Of a stretch of 61,903 bases of DNA, positions 46,493-56,126 are shown one piece after another (positions within the stretch are counted from its first letter, which is position 1; each line of letters starts with the position of its first letter). A program made the translations under genes and the position numbers. This DNA is from an uncultured Bacteroides sp. (lineage in GTDB: Bacteria > Bacteroidota > Bacteroidia > Bacteroidales > Bacteroidaceae). The notes beneath the pieces are model-generated. The model had not been told where the DNA came from, did no database searches, and saw only the letters and a list, made by a program, of their open reading frames with translations. The stretch covers positions 1-61,903 of the forward strand of contig CASDXG010000100.1 of assembly GCA_949285025.1 (NCBI GenBank). The letters are read 5' to 3'.

Positions 46493-47761
46493 TTATTCCG
46501 TATAACGTTCAATTGTCTGCTCGCGATCAGGACCAACAGAAACAATCTTTATCGGAGTTTCGAGTTGTTCTTCAAGGAATGATATATATGCATTAAACTC
46601 TTCAGGGAATTCATCTTCACTTGTCATGCCGGTCATATCCGTTTTCCATCCCGGCAGTTCAACGTAAACAGGCTCAATACCTTCGGTTATATCGAATGGA
46701 AAGTAATCAATAACCTCATTCCCCACTTTATACCCGACACATGCTTTTACAACATCGAAATCATCCAACACATCACTCTTCATCAATATTAATTTAGTCA
46801 CCCCGTTTATCATTATAGAATACCGCAAAGCAACCAAATCAATCCATCCGCATCGCCGCTCACGTCCTGTAACAGCGCCATATTCATGTCCTAAATCGCT
46901 GATTCTTTTCCCCGTCTCATCAAACAGTTCTGTCGGGAACGGACCGGAACCGACACGCGTACAATATGCTTTCATAATGCCATATACTTCACCGATTTTA
47001 TTCGGTCCCAAACCCAATCCGGTACAAGCTCCTGCACAAATTGTATTGGAAGACGTCACATAAGGATATGAGCCAAAATCTATATCAAGCATAGTACCCT
47101 GTGCCCCTTCGCATAAAACACTTTTACCTTCCTTCAGCAAATTATTAATTTCATGCTCACTATCAACCAGATGGAACTTACGCAAATATTCAATTCCCTC
47201 CATCCATTGACGTTCCAACTCTGTTATATCATAATCATAATTGAGACTCTTCAGGATTTGTTCGTGACGGGCTTTGGCTGCTGCGTATTTCTTTTCAAAA
47301 TCACATAGAATATCTCCTACCCGCAATCCGTTACGACTTACCTTATCGGTATAAGTAGGTCCGATGCCTTTCCCTGTTGTTCCTACTTTGGAATCACCTT
47401 TCGCTGCTTCGTATGCCGCATCAAGAATACGATGAGTAGGCAAAATCAAATGGGCTTTCTTTGAAATATGCAAACGTTCCTTCAAAGGATGTCCACTTGC
47501 TTCGAGGGCTTCAGCCTCTGCCTTAAACAAGGCCGGATCTAAAACAACCCCATTCCCTATAATATTAATCTTATTCCCTTGAAATATTCCTGAAGGGATT
47601 GAACGAAGGACATATTTTTGTCCTTCAAATTCAAGGGTATGACCGGCATTAGGACCGCCCTGAAAACGGGCAACGACATCGTAACGAGGAGTCAGGACAT
47701 CAACGACTTTTCCTTTCCCTTCATCACCCCATTGTAAACCTAACAAGACATCTACTTTCAT
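46493..47761 (-). CDS. purA: Adenylosuccinate synthetase
   Basis: A 422-aa PurA, which joins IMP and aspartate using GTP to give adenylosuccinate, the first committed step to AMP. Signatures are GLQWGDEGKGKVVD near the N-terminus (catalytic Asp and GTP loop), FQGGPNAGHT, GTTGKGIGPTYTDKVSRNG, EGAQGTMLDID and TGRERRCGW. Normal length. It lies 24 bp after a Fur-family gene on the same strand, an unusual but clear operon partner. Confidence 0.97.
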   Translation of the reverse strand: MKVDVLLGLQWGDEGKGKVVDVLTPRYDVVARFQGGPNAGHTLEFEGQKYVLRSIPSGIFQGNKINIIGNGVVLDPALFKAEAEALEASGHPLKERLHISKKAHLILPTHRILDAAYEAAKGDSKVGTTGKGIGPTYTDKVSRNGLRVGDILCDFEKKYAAAKARHEQILKSLNYDYDITELERQWMEGIEYLRKFHLVDSEHEINNLLKEGKSVLCEGAQGTMLDIDFGSYPYVTSSNTICAGACTGLGLGPNKIGEVYGIMKAYCTRVGSGPFPTELFDETGKRISDLGHEYGAVTGRERRCGWIDLVALRYSIMINGVTKLILMKSDVLDDFDVVKACVGYKVGNEVIDYFPFDITEGIEPVYVELPGWKTDMTGMTSEDEFPEEFNAYISFLEEQLETPIKIVSVGPDREQTIERYTE

Positions 47762-47785
47762 TATTATTCAATTTTAATATTAATC

Positions 47786-48247
47786 TTATTTTGTTTTTTT
47801 ACTTTTCATTCTCATACATTTACTGCAAATTCCGTAAATGTAAAGCGAATAATGCAAAGCATGAAATGCACGTAACTTTGTCTGCGCGACAGCACGTTTC
47901 AGTTTTTCATCCTCAAATTCCGAAACCTTACCACATGAAGTGCAAATCAAATGATGATGAGTACCGTTATTATATGAACGCTCATACTGAGAAGTATTTC
48001 CAAACTGGTGCTTTATGACCAGACCGGCATCGGCTAATAGAATAATTGTATTATATAACGTAGCACGACTTACCCTGAATTTTTCTTTCTCCGCCATGTA
48101 ATAATACAATTTATCTATATCAAAATGGCCCTTAATAGAGTAAATTGTATCAAGTATGGCAAAACGTTCAGGGGTCTTCCGATGCCCGTTTTTCTGCAAA
48201 TATTCGGTAAGAACCTGTTTAACCTTATCTTTTATATCTTCTTCCAT
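47786..48247 (-). CDS. Fur-family transcriptional regulator (PerR/Zur-like)
   Basis: A 153-aa Fur-family metal- or peroxide-responsive repressor. It has a winged-helix N-terminus (RKTPERFAILDTIYSIKGHFDIDKLYYYM, RVSRATLYNTIILLADAGLV), the metal-binding HHHLICTSCGKV segment (CxxC of the structural zinc site) and a second CxxC near the C-terminus (GICSKCMRM). Which metal or stress it senses cannot be read from the sequence. It is the first gene of an operon with purA, linking purine synthesis to metal or oxidative conditions. Confidence 0.92.
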   Translation of the reverse strand: MEEDIKDKVKQVLTEYLQKNGHRKTPERFAILDTIYSIKGHFDIDKLYYYMAEKEKFRVSRATLYNTIILLADAGLVIKHQFGNTSQYERSYNNGTHHHLICTSCGKVSEFEDEKLKRAVAQTKLRAFHALHYSLYIYGICSKCMRMKSKKTK

Positions 48248-48268
48248 CCCGATTGTTCATTCGATTTT

Positions 48269-48276
48269 CAAAGTTA
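48269..48276 (-). promoter_or_regulatory. Promoter -7 box of fur-purA
   Basis: TAACTTTG on the minus strand, 21 bases before the fur ATG. Confidence 0.55.
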
Positions 48277-48306
48277 ATCTTTTTCATTCAATTCGGGAAA
48301 TTATGC

Positions 48307-48975
48307 CTAATATTCTATTCCATTTTTTATTGCATCGGCCAAAGATACAAGTTCCGGTTTCCCTGAATTATATAAAAGAGCAAGCGTCTTGATTGTTTTT
48401 TCCTTATTTTCCCTACTTTGAACAGCATATTTCTGCAACGCACCAACTGCAGCCTTCCGTACCGAAAGAGGTCCGTTTTCTATTGCCGCAATCGTCTGAT
48501 CTAAAAATTCCGCTTCTGCCTGTTCATTTAAAGCATATCCCTTCATACATAACCGTGCCATCAGCAAGAATCCACACAGTTGAAACAACTCACGTTCGTC
48601 TGCCATCCAACAAAAGACGACCTCTGAAGCATAGGGAAGATACTGAAACAAATTCATGACTGTATATTCGGCAAGTTCCGGATAACGCATATCTTCAATC
48701 CAGATCTCGGCAAGTTCCGGATAAAACGTTTCAACCGGCTGCAACAAACCTGCCATAATTTTACACTCCCGCACATTTTCTTTCCAAAGAGTCTGTGCCA
48801 AATCATGATCCGGTTTATAAGCCGCAGCAATCTCTTTTATGCGCGGGTATTCTATTCCAAAATTCAATTTATACTCTAACCCTTTCTCACGCATACTCTG
48901 CGACACTACACCATTCATATAAAGACGGCATTTCGCCTTTATTTCTTTTATCGTTTCACGCACGTTATCTGCCAT
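48307..48975 (-). CDS. AlkD-like HEAT-repeat protein (DNA alkylation repair family)
   Basis: A 222-aa all-helical protein resembling AlkD-type HEAT repeats (LDYKLNFGIEYPRIKEIA-like start, LAQTLWKENVRECKIMAGLL, PELAEYTVMNLFQYLPYA, SVRKAAVGALQKYA). AlkD glycosylases remove alkylated bases, but this member is diverged and I cannot confirm the catalytic Asp, so enzyme activity is uncertain. It starts 6 bp after the dipeptidyl peptidase gene stop and shares its operon. Confidence 0.75.
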   Translation of the reverse strand: MADNVRETIKEIKAKCRLYMNGVVSQSMREKGLEYKLNFGIEYPRIKEIAAAYKPDHDLAQTLWKENVRECKIMAGLLQPVETFYPELAEIWIEDMRYPELAEYTVMNLFQYLPYASEVVFCWMADERELFQLCGFLLMARLCMKGYALNEQAEAEFLDQTIAAIENGPLSVRKAAVGALQKYAVQSRENKEKTIKTLALLYNSGKPELVSLADAIKNGIEY

Positions 48976-48981
48976 ACTTTT

Positions 48982-50943
48982 TCACAAATTTGAATAATCC
49001 CGACTATAACGAAGCATCTGCTCTACATAACCTTCTTCGTAAGAAATCCTCACATCCGTTATGTTTCCAGACGCATCTGTTTCCGGAGTATAAACCGGAT
49101 TAACAAATCCTTTATAAGGAGCGATATGCAGCTTTCGGTAACGTTCCAATATTTCCGCATGCAGAACCGGGTCTACATTTACAGCATACTGCTCCACCAT
49201 TGAACGAGCGGCCTCAAAATCGCCCTCACTTTTTATGCGTTGAATCTCTGCCAGCAAACGTCCGAATAACAATTGCAAACGTGCATAATCGTTTATACGA
49301 ACAAATGTTTTTCCATCGCGTTTCACCAGTTCAACGATATGATCATACTGTCCTTGTGCCAAGCACCAGCGAGCAATCAGCTGACGATTATGCATATGAG
49401 CTTCCTCAATGGCACATCCCGGTTCAATACGCACGAGTTGCGTTAACAGGCCATTCATCATATATGTATAATATTCAGCCTTATAGGCTTCTTTATCAGG
49501 AAGAAGTCCTAAATCTACCATCTTATTGTCCGCCAAGTAATACAGGCCGAACAAATCCGCTCTCGCCTCCTCTATAGTAGCTCCGTATGCTTTCAGCGCA
49601 TCCGGATCGGTCCCTTGCAATAGTTTTCCGGAGCCATGCCCCAGACATTCATGTAAATCGGTATGTAATACTCCTGTCAGATCCGCATACTTCTCCAACA
49701 GTTCCTTTTCCTCTTCCCCATACACGAACTCCTCTCTGAAACCATTCCCTTTTGAGGCCTTATTATAAGCATCGGTAAGATTCCCTATAGTCACCGACTT
49801 TGAGCCGTGCATGCTGCGAATCCAATTCGAGTTTGGCAGATTAATACCGATTGCTGTAGACGGATATAAATCGCCGCCTAACATTGCTGCTGTAATAACT
49901 TTAGCCGAGACACCTTTTACTGTTTCCTTTTTAAAACGTTTATCCACAGGAGAGTTGTCCTCAAACCACTGCGCATGACGGCTGATTGTTTCCGTTCGCA
50001 CGGTCGCTTTCACATCCTTAAAATTGACTATCGATTCCCAACTGGCTTTCATACCCAAAGGATCACCATAAGTTTCGATGAAACCATTCACGAAATCAAC
50101 AAAAGAAGACGTATCCTTAAGCCATGCGATAGAATATTCGTCGAAGATTTTCAAATCGCCGCTTTTATAATACGCCATCAACAATCGAATCACATTACGT
50201 TGCTGTTCGTTTTCTGCAACCGCCTCCGCTTTATCCAACCAATACACGATTTTCTCTATCGCCGCAGAATACATTCCGTCAATCTTCCATATCTGCTCTC
50301 TCACCACGCCCGATTCCTTTACCAAACGACTGTTCAGTCCATACATTACCGGCTCCGGATCATCTGCATTTTTCATTGCAGCATAAAAAGCCTCAGCCTC
50401 TTTTTGCGTCACTCCATCATAATAATTTGCAGCTGATGTCTGCACAAGATCTTCGCCATCGGTCTGATTTACACGCTTTGGATAAAGAGAGGCATCAAAA
50501 ATAACAGGGAATAATTCCGCAATCATTTCATCGGCCGTTTCATTTTTCCGCAAAGGGAGAAAGGAAACATCAAGATCTTTTAGTGCATTTTCCAGAAAGT
50601 TTTGAGAAAATTCCGGCGTAAATTTATCACACGAATAATGGTGATAAATTCCGTTTGCGAACCATACTCTCTTCAAATATACCTCGAAAGCACGAAATTC
50701 ATCGGTATCACGTTCTCCATTAAAATGCAGATAAACCGCTTCAAGCAGGCGCCGTATCCGCAAATTATATTTCCCGTTCTGATCAAACAAAATATCCCTG
50801 CCTTCCAAAGCTGCCTGAGACAAATAGTAAACCAGCGCTTTCCGGGATATGGAAAGCGAATCGAAACCGGGAACATCGTAGCGCAATATCTCTAAATCGG
50901 CAAACCAGTCTACACTATACATGAAATTCTTTTCTTCTCCCAT
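48982..50943 (-). CDS. Dipeptidyl peptidase III-family zinc peptidase (M49)
   Basis: A 653-aa M49 peptidase. The zinc motif is HTDLHECLGHGSGKLL (HECLGH, the HExxxH form of this family) followed by EEARADLFGLYYLAD (third ligand Glu). The family removes N-terminal dipeptides from short peptides. No signal peptide is visible, so the enzyme appears cytoplasmic. M8 (50922) is an alternative start. The gene pair with the AlkD-like protein is transcribed away from the AraC-type gene. Confidence 0.9.
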   Translation of the reverse strand: MGEEKNFMYSVDWFADLEILRYDVPGFDSLSISRKALVYYLSQAALEGRDILFDQNGKYNLRIRRLLEAVYLHFNGERDTDEFRAFEVYLKRVWFANGIYHHYSCDKFTPEFSQNFLENALKDLDVSFLPLRKNETADEMIAELFPVIFDASLYPKRVNQTDGEDLVQTSAANYYDGVTQKEAEAFYAAMKNADDPEPVMYGLNSRLVKESGVVREQIWKIDGMYSAAIEKIVYWLDKAEAVAENEQQRNVIRLLMAYYKSGDLKIFDEYSIAWLKDTSSFVDFVNGFIETYGDPLGMKASWESIVNFKDVKATVRTETISRHAQWFEDNSPVDKRFKKETVKGVSAKVITAAMLGGDLYPSTAIGINLPNSNWIRSMHGSKSVTIGNLTDAYNKASKGNGFREEFVYGEEEKELLEKYADLTGVLHTDLHECLGHGSGKLLQGTDPDALKAYGATIEEARADLFGLYYLADNKMVDLGLLPDKEAYKAEYYTYMMNGLLTQLVRIEPGCAIEEAHMHNRQLIARWCLAQGQYDHIVELVKRDGKTFVRINDYARLQLLFGRLLAEIQRIKSEGDFEAARSMVEQYAVNVDPVLHAEILERYRKLHIAPYKGFVNPVYTPETDASGNITDVRISYEEGYVEQMLRYSRDYSNL

Positions 50944-50980
50944 AGCGTTATTTCTTCACCTGGACCTTCCGGCTTTACAC

Positions 50981-51031
50981 AAATTCACCACAAAAATCAT
51001 GAACATACGTCATAACCTTTGTGGTGAATTT
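50981..51031 (-). terminator. Terminator of the AraC-type gene
   Basis: AAATTCACCACAAA (50981-50994) and TTTGTGGTGAATTT (51018-51031) form a perfect 14-bp stem just after the stop codon of the AraC-type gene. Confidence 0.7.
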
Positions 51032-51037
51032 CTATAA

Positions 51038-51508
51038 TTATTTATGTTCTAACCTACGCTTCCTGTATCCTCTCGGCGTTTCTCCTACATTTTTATAGAA
51101 TGCAGCATAAAAAGACTGACGGTTCGCAAATCCCACCATCGCACTGATTTCCTCCACATTCTTCTCTATATAACGCTTATCTATCAATAAGTGAAGCGCA
51201 TCTTTTATGCGATATTCATTTACCAGGCTTGAATAATTTATGCCAAAACGCGAATTAATCACCGCTGAAAGGTAACGCGTATTCGTATTCAAGTCTTTTG
51301 CCAAATCTTTCGCCGAGTAATTCGGATCTCTATATTTCTTCTGAAATACTACAACATTCATGATCTTATCATACAATTCATCTGCCAATTCCGCACGAAT
51401 CATGTCACGATAAGCCGCATTTTGTATCTTACGCTCCCGTAAATTATACGGTCTTTTCTCTTTTATTTGAGCCTCTTCGTCACTTAATACAACTCCATTT
51501 TGCTTCAT
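51038..51508 (-). CDS. Short AraC-type HTH regulator
   Basis: A 156-aa protein that consists almost only of an AraC/XylS DNA-binding domain. Two helix-turn-helix motifs are visible: YSAKDLAKDLNTNTRYLSAV (~68-87) and NVEEISAMVGFANRQSFYAA followed by FYKNVGETPRGYRKRR at the end. There is no ligand-binding or receiver domain; the N-terminal ~60 residues are charged and helical. It may be an orphan regulator or the output part of a once larger protein. The target is unknown. Confidence 0.88.
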   Translation of the reverse strand: MKQNGVVLSDEEAQIKEKRPYNLRERKIQNAAYRDMIRAELADELYDKIMNVVVFQKKYRDPNYSAKDLAKDLNTNTRYLSAVINSRFGINYSSLVNEYRIKDALHLLIDKRYIEKNVEEISAMVGFANRQSFYAAFYKNVGETPRGYRKRRLEHK

Positions 51509-51558
51509 TGATCGCTGATAATCTTAGGTTTTTTCTTTATTACTTTTAAGTAGCAACG

Positions 51559-51566
51559 CAAAATTA
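51559..51566 (-). promoter_or_regulatory. Promoter -7 box of the AraC-type gene
   Basis: TAATTTTG on the minus strand, 50 bases before the ATG. Confidence 0.45.
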
Positions 51567-51625
51567 AAACAAAAATTCCACATCTAAATGAATTTAATAC
51601 ATAAAAATCTTTCAAAACAACTACT

Positions 51626-51653
51626 TTTGACATAACTCAATTGCGTATATTTG
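51626..51653 (+). promoter_or_regulatory. Promoter of recQ
   Basis: TTTG (51626-51629), 16 bases, TATATTTG (51646-51653), 17 bases before the ATG. The spacing is shorter than the usual 19. Confidence 0.55.
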
Positions 51654-51670
51654 CACCAATCTCATAAGAT

Positions 51671-53506
51671 ATGAAGGAACAATTACTCGATGTCTTGAAA
51701 TTGTATTTCGGTTATAACTCTTTCCGTCCGTTACAGGAAGCCGTCATTACAAGCATTCTCCAGAAGAAAGACACGCTGGCACTGATGCCCACAGGCGGAG
51801 GAAAATCAATTTGTTACCAAATACCTGCTTTGATGATGGAGGGTACGGCTGTCATAGTGTCACCGCTAATCTCTCTTATGAAAGACCAAGTGGAATCACT
51901 TCAGGCTAACGGTATTGCCGCTCAAGCACTAAATAGTTCTAATGACGAAACCACGAATGCCAGTTTACGTTTCCAATGCCAACAAGGAAAGATAAAGCTC
52001 CTTTACATATCTCCAGAGCGTTTATTATCAGAAATCCCGTTTCTTCTGCAAGACATCAAAATATCTTTATTCGCTATTGATGAAGCACATTGCATATCGC
52101 AATGGGGACACGATTTCCGTCCCGAATATACCCAACTGAATGTTTTGCGCGAACGTTTCCCCGATATTCCCATCATCGCATTGACAGCTACGGCCGATAA
52201 AATTACGCAACAAGACATCCTGAAACAATTACATATGCGTAATCCTCAAATATTCATATCTTCTTTCGACAGGCCTAATTTAAGTCTGACTGTGAAACGG
52301 GGCCTCCGACAAGAAAAGAAACTACGCACCATTCTTCAATTCATCCATCGACACGACAAAGAATGCGGAATCATTTACTGCATGAGCCGTTCCATTTCAG
52401 AAAAGCTTACGAACATATTACAGAATCATGGTATCAATGCCGCAGCATATCATGCCGGATTGCGAAATAAAGAACGTGAAAAGGCTCAAGAAGACTTTGT
52501 CAAAGACCGCATACAAGTGATGTGTGCAACCGTAGCTTTCGGGATGGGTATTGATAAACCTAACGTAAGATGGATAATTCACTATAATCTGCCCAAAAGT
52601 ATTGAAAGCTTTTACCAGGAAATCGGACGTGCAGGAAGAGACGGATTGCCTGGAGAAACGCTGCTGTTTTATTCGTTTTCCGACATTATCCTACTGACAA
52701 AACTTGCATCTCAAAGCAATCAGCAAAAGCTAAATATGGAGAAACTACACCGGATGCAACAATACGCTGAAGCCGATATTTGCCGACGGCGTATCTTAAT
52801 GAATTACTTCGGTGAAGCAATGGAAGAAGATTGTCATAACTGTGATGTCTGCAAAAACCCGCCGAAACGCTTCGATGGTACTATCATTGTTCAGAAGGCC
52901 TTAAGTGCAATTGCCCGCACGAACGAACAAACAGATATACAGACTTTAATTGAAATACTGCGAGGAAGTGCAGGAGAAAATATCATCAAAAACGGATATG
53001 ACAAGCTGAAAACATACGGTGCAGGAAGAGAAATCCCCACATCTGATTGGAAAGATTATTTACTGCAAATGCGTAATTTAGGATACTTTGAGATTGCATA
53101 CAATGAAAACAACCGGTTAAAATTAACTGATTCAGGACGAAAAGTATTATTCGGACAGGCACAAGCCGTATTAGTCGTGACCAAACATCCTTCCAAGAAG
53201 GAGAATATACCCCCAAAGACATACAGTAAAACAACAGACATACAAACAAATAGTTTCATATCGCCCCTCTCCACCAAAGAAGACGTAACATTATTTGAGA
53301 GACTCCGTCTCTTAAGAAAGGAATTGGCAGAGCGGCAAAAAATCCCTCCCTACATTATTTTGTCAGACAAATGCCTGCATCAAATAACCGCCATTAAACC
53401 GAAAACAATAGAAGCTTTCGGACAAATCAGCGGAATAGGAGAATACAAAAAAGAAAAATATGGAAAAGAATTCATCGATATCATCCGAAAATTCACAACA
53501 AATTAA
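51671..53506 (+). CDS. recQ: ATP-dependent DNA helicase RecQ
   Basis: A 611-aa 3'-to-5' helicase for recombination and fork repair. Motifs are FRPLQEAVITSIL (motif 0), LMPTGGGKSICYQ (Walker A), FAIDEAHCISQWGHDFRPEY (DEAH and the aromatic-rich loop), YCMSRS, and QEIGRAGRDGLPG (motif VI). The RecQ zinc site CRRRIL ... CHNCDVC follows, then a winged helix and a C-terminal HRDC domain (LFERLRLLRKELAERQ, about 530-605). The length and domains match E. coli RecQ. Its stop overlaps that of the convergent TPR gene by 4 bases. Confidence 0.96.
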   Translation: MKEQLLDVLKLYFGYNSFRPLQEAVITSILQKKDTLALMPTGGGKSICYQIPALMMEGTAVIVSPLISLMKDQVESLQANGIAAQALNSSNDETTNASLRFQCQQGKIKLLYISPERLLSEIPFLLQDIKISLFAIDEAHCISQWGHDFRPEYTQLNVLRERFPDIPIIALTATADKITQQDILKQLHMRNPQIFISSFDRPNLSLTVKRGLRQEKKLRTILQFIHRHDKECGIIYCMSRSISEKLTNILQNHGINAAAYHAGLRNKEREKAQEDFVKDRIQVMCATVAFGMGIDKPNVRWIIHYNLPKSIESFYQEIGRAGRDGLPGETLLFYSFSDIILLTKLASQSNQQKLNMEKLHRMQQYAEADICRRRILMNYFGEAMEEDCHNCDVCKNPPKRFDGTIIVQKALSAIARTNEQTDIQTLIEILRGSAGENIIKNGYDKLKTYGAGREIPTSDWKDYLLQMRNLGYFEIAYNENNRLKLTDSGRKVLFGQAQAVLVVTKHPSKKENIPPKTYSKTTDIQTNSFISPLSTKEDVTLFERLRLLRKELAERQKIPPYIILSDKCLHQITAIKPKTIEAFGQISGIGEYKKEKYGKEFIDIIRKFTTN

Positions 53507-54324
53507 TTGCAGGCTTTCAATTGCTCAAGCAGTCTGCCACGGGGAATTCCCAACGCAATAGCTTGCTCGTATGCTATTTTTGCCTTCTCTTTTTTATCCA
53601 TTTCCAAATAAATGTCACCCAACATCACATGACATTCCGCATCTTTGTCATCCAATTTCAACGCCCCTTCCAGATCAAGCAATGCCGCCTCCTTATTTCC
53701 CTGCCCAAATTCTAAATTAGCCCGCATCTTCAATAATGAGGCATCCTCCGGGTTATTGTTTATCAACAGGTTCAGTCCGTCGCGAGCGGCCTGGATATTG
53801 CCTTCTTTTTCATCCAGCATTACTACTCCTAAACGAGCGGCCTTATTATTCATGTCTTCAGACAGCAGTACATTATAATCAATCCGTGCTTCATCGAAAT
53901 TCCTTCGTTTCATTGAAATATACGCACGAAACAAGCGGGCGTCCTTATTTTTCGGCAGCAAGTCTATTACTGCGCAATAATCGACATATGCTTTATCCAA
54001 CAAATTTTTCTCCATATAAAGCGAAGCCCGGTTCAGTAAAATCGCCGTAGCATAAGGAGTTATATTCAAAGCCAACGTATAAGCCTCTATCGCCTCATCT
54101 ATTTTTCCCTGCCGTTTCAGCACGGTACCCAAATTAGAAAACAACAATGCATTACGGGCATTCGACGGGTCCATCTTTAAAGCCTTGCGAAAAAGTTGCT
54201 CAGCCTGAGACAGACTATCTTTAAAAGTATAGTCCATCGCTTTTTCCACAACCTCATTATACGATTGTGCTTTCCCAATCATTATCGCCGACAAACAAAC
54301 AATGAACAAAAAAAAACGTTTCAT
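53503..54324 (-). CDS. Exported tetratricopeptide-repeat protein
   Basis: A 273-aa protein with a signal peptide (MKRFFLFIVCLSAIMIGKAQ) followed by six or so TPRs, for example LSQAEQLFRKALKMDPSNAR, GKIDEAIEAYTLALNITPYA and KEAALLDLEGALKLDDKDAE. It should be a periplasmic scaffold that binds other proteins or peptides. The partner is unknown. It is convergent with recQ, stop codons overlapping, and no terminator hairpin is visible between them. Confidence 0.88.
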   Translation of the reverse strand: MKRFFLFIVCLSAIMIGKAQSYNEVVEKAMDYTFKDSLSQAEQLFRKALKMDPSNARNALLFSNLGTVLKRQGKIDEAIEAYTLALNITPYATAILLNRASLYMEKNLLDKAYVDYCAVIDLLPKNKDARLFRAYISMKRRNFDEARIDYNVLLSEDMNNKAARLGVVMLDEKEGNIQAARDGLNLLINNNPEDASLLKMRANLEFGQGNKEAALLDLEGALKLDDKDAECHVMLGDIYLEMDKKEKAKIAYEQAIALGIPRGRLLEQLKACN

Positions 54325-54417
54325 GACAACTTACACCTCCCGATCTGTCTCTCCTAATTTAACCGTACAAAAATAACACAATAAAACGCGTCTGCTTGCC
54401 GTATTAAAAACTTTTTG

Positions 54418-54425
54418 TAAGTTTG
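54418..54425 (+). promoter_or_regulatory. Promoter -7 box of msrA
   Basis: TAAGTTTG, 30 bases before ATG 54456; it overlaps an alternative TTG start at 54423 and therefore argues against that start. Confidence 0.5.
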
Positions 54426-54455
54426 AACAATCATTTATCAAAAAGGGGACAAATA

Positions 54456-54941
54456 ATGAAAAAAGAAAAGGCCATCTTTGCCTGCGGATGTTTTTGGGGA
54501 GCACAATATCAATTCGAGCGGGCTAAAGGAGTTATTTCAACCACCGTAGGTTACATCGGCGGGAATAAAGAGAATCCGACTTATGAAGAGGTAAAAAAGC
54601 AAACAACCGGACATGCAGAAGCCACGATGATAGAGTATAATGCCGAACAGACTTCTTTTACCGAACTATGCAAATTGTTTTTTGAAATTCATGATCCGGG
54701 CCAAACCGACGGGCAAGGGCCCGACATAGGAACGCAATATCGCAGCGAGATATTCTATTTAAACGATGAACAAAAGATGCAGGCAGAAACGGTTATCGAA
54801 CTTCTTCGCACGAAAGGATATGCTGTGCATACCAAACTTACCCCAGCCTCTACATTCTGGAAAGCCGAAACATATCATCAATATTACTACGACAAGCAAG
54901 GCGGAGAACCATATTGTCACATAAGAATCAAGAAGTTTTAA
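54456..54941 (+). CDS. msrA: Peptide-methionine (S)-S-oxide reductase
   Basis: A 161-aa MsrA that repairs oxidised methionine (S-sulfoxide). The catalytic motif is ACGCFWGAQ near the N-terminus; further signatures are TTVGYIGGNKENPTYEEV, TGHAEA and the DPGQTDGQGPDIGTQYRSEIF block. No MsrB domain is fused. ATG 54456 follows the AAAAAGGGGAC region; the longer frame from TTG 54423 starts within the promoter box. Confidence 0.96.
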   Translation: MKKEKAIFACGCFWGAQYQFERAKGVISTTVGYIGGNKENPTYEEVKKQTTGHAEATMIEYNAEQTSFTELCKLFFEIHDPGQTDGQGPDIGTQYRSEIFYLNDEQKMQAETVIELLRTKGYAVHTKLTPASTFWKAETYHQYYYDKQGGEPYCHIRIKKF

Positions 54942-54944
54942 TAA

Positions 54945-54992
54945 AAACATCCCGTTCTTTTTCAGAAAACCTGCTAAAAGAACGGGATGTTT
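54945..54992. terminator. Bidirectional terminator between msrA and leuB
   Basis: AAACATCCCGTTCTTTT (54945-54961) and AAAAGAACGGGATGTTT (54976-54992) form a perfect 17-bp stem. It ends both msrA and the leucine operon. Confidence 0.88.
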
Positions 54993-55011
54993 ATTACGGG
55001 AAATTAAGCTG

Positions 55012-56073
55012 TCACGCCTTTTCAATATAATCAACTATCCAGGCACCTACTTCTTTTGTCCCATATTTTGCTCCGCCTTCTACCTGAATCTCCGGTGTAC
55101 GCACTCCGGCATCCAACGATGCATCTACTGCCTTACGTATTAACGCACCCTCTTCCTTGCAATTAAAATATTCGAACAACATTGCAACAGACAGAATCTG
55201 CGCCAAAGGATTTGCAATATTCAACCCTTTAGCCTGCGGCCATGAGCCATGTATCGGTTCGAACACAGGGGTACTTTCACCCGTAGAAGCAGAAGGGAGC
55301 AAGCCCATTGAACCGCTTATACAAGAGCCTTCATCAGTCAGAATATCGCCAAACGTATTTTCGGTTACCATTACATCAAAAAATGTAGGTTCCTGAATCA
55401 TACGCATCGCAGCATTATCCACATACATATAATCGGTCACGACTTCAGGATAAGAGGCTGCCATTTCCTGAGCAATCTGCCGCCACAAACGGGAAGACGC
55501 CAGAACATTCGCCTTATCGACCACCGTAAGATGCTTGCGACGCTTCATTGCGTATTCAAAACCAACCTTTAAAATCCGCTCTATCTCAGGACGAGTATAC
55601 ATGTTCGTATCATAAGCTTTCTCATTATCCTGATACTTTTCACCAAAATACATTCCTCCTGTCAATTCACGAATGCAAAGGAAATCGGCTCCATCTACCA
55701 ATTCAACACGTAAAGGAGATTTATGCAACAAACATTTGAACGTCTGCACCGGACGAATATTCGCATACAATCCTAACTTCTTTCGCATTGCCAGTAATCC
55801 TTGTTCCGGACGGACTTTGGCCGTAGGATCATTATCGAATTTCGGATCTCCAACAGCCGAGAACAAAACCGCATCGGCATTCTTACAAATTTCATAAGTA
55901 ACATCAGGAAACGGATCTCCCACTTTGTCTATGGCATCCGCCCCGCACAAGGCATACTGATAGTTTACCTTATGACCGAATTTACGACAAACCGCGGTCA
56001 TCACATCAACACCCTGAACCGAAATCTCCGGTCCGATACCATCTCCGGCCAATACTGCTATTTTAAATTCCAT
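55012..56073 (-). CDS. leuB: 3-isopropylmalate dehydrogenase
   Basis: A 353-aa NAD-dependent dehydrogenase that oxidises and decarboxylates 3-isopropylmalate to 2-oxoisocaproate in leucine synthesis; it can also act on 3-methylmalate from the citramalate route to isoleucine. Signatures are [52 protein letters not shown] and [23 protein letters not shown]. Normal length. Last gene of the leu operon. Confidence 0.97.
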   Translation of the reverse strand: MEFKIAVLAGDGIGPEISVQGVDVMTAVCRKFGHKVNYQYALCGADAIDKVGDPFPDVTYEICKNADAVLFSAVGDPKFDNDPTAKVRPEQGLLAMRKKLGLYANIRPVQTFKCLLHKSPLRVELVDGADFLCIRELTGGMYFGEKYQDNEKAYDTNMYTRPEIERILKVGFEYAMKRRKHLTVVDKANVLASSRLWRQIAQEMAASYPEVVTDYMYVDNAAMRMIQEPTFFDVMVTENTFGDILTDEGSCISGSMGLLPSASTGESTPVFEPIHGSWPQAKGLNIANPLAQILSVAMLFEYFNCKEEGALIRKAVDASLDAGVRTPEIQVEGGAKYGTKEVGAWIVDYIEKA

Positions 56074-56126
56074 AAGATACTTTATTTATTAATGATTCAT
56101 TTTTTCCCTTTAATCTGTTTTTTTAA

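Noticed and set aside
53503-53506. Overlap of recQ and the TPR gene as a sign of a frameshift
   Set aside because: The two stop codons overlap on opposite strands and both proteins have normal ends.
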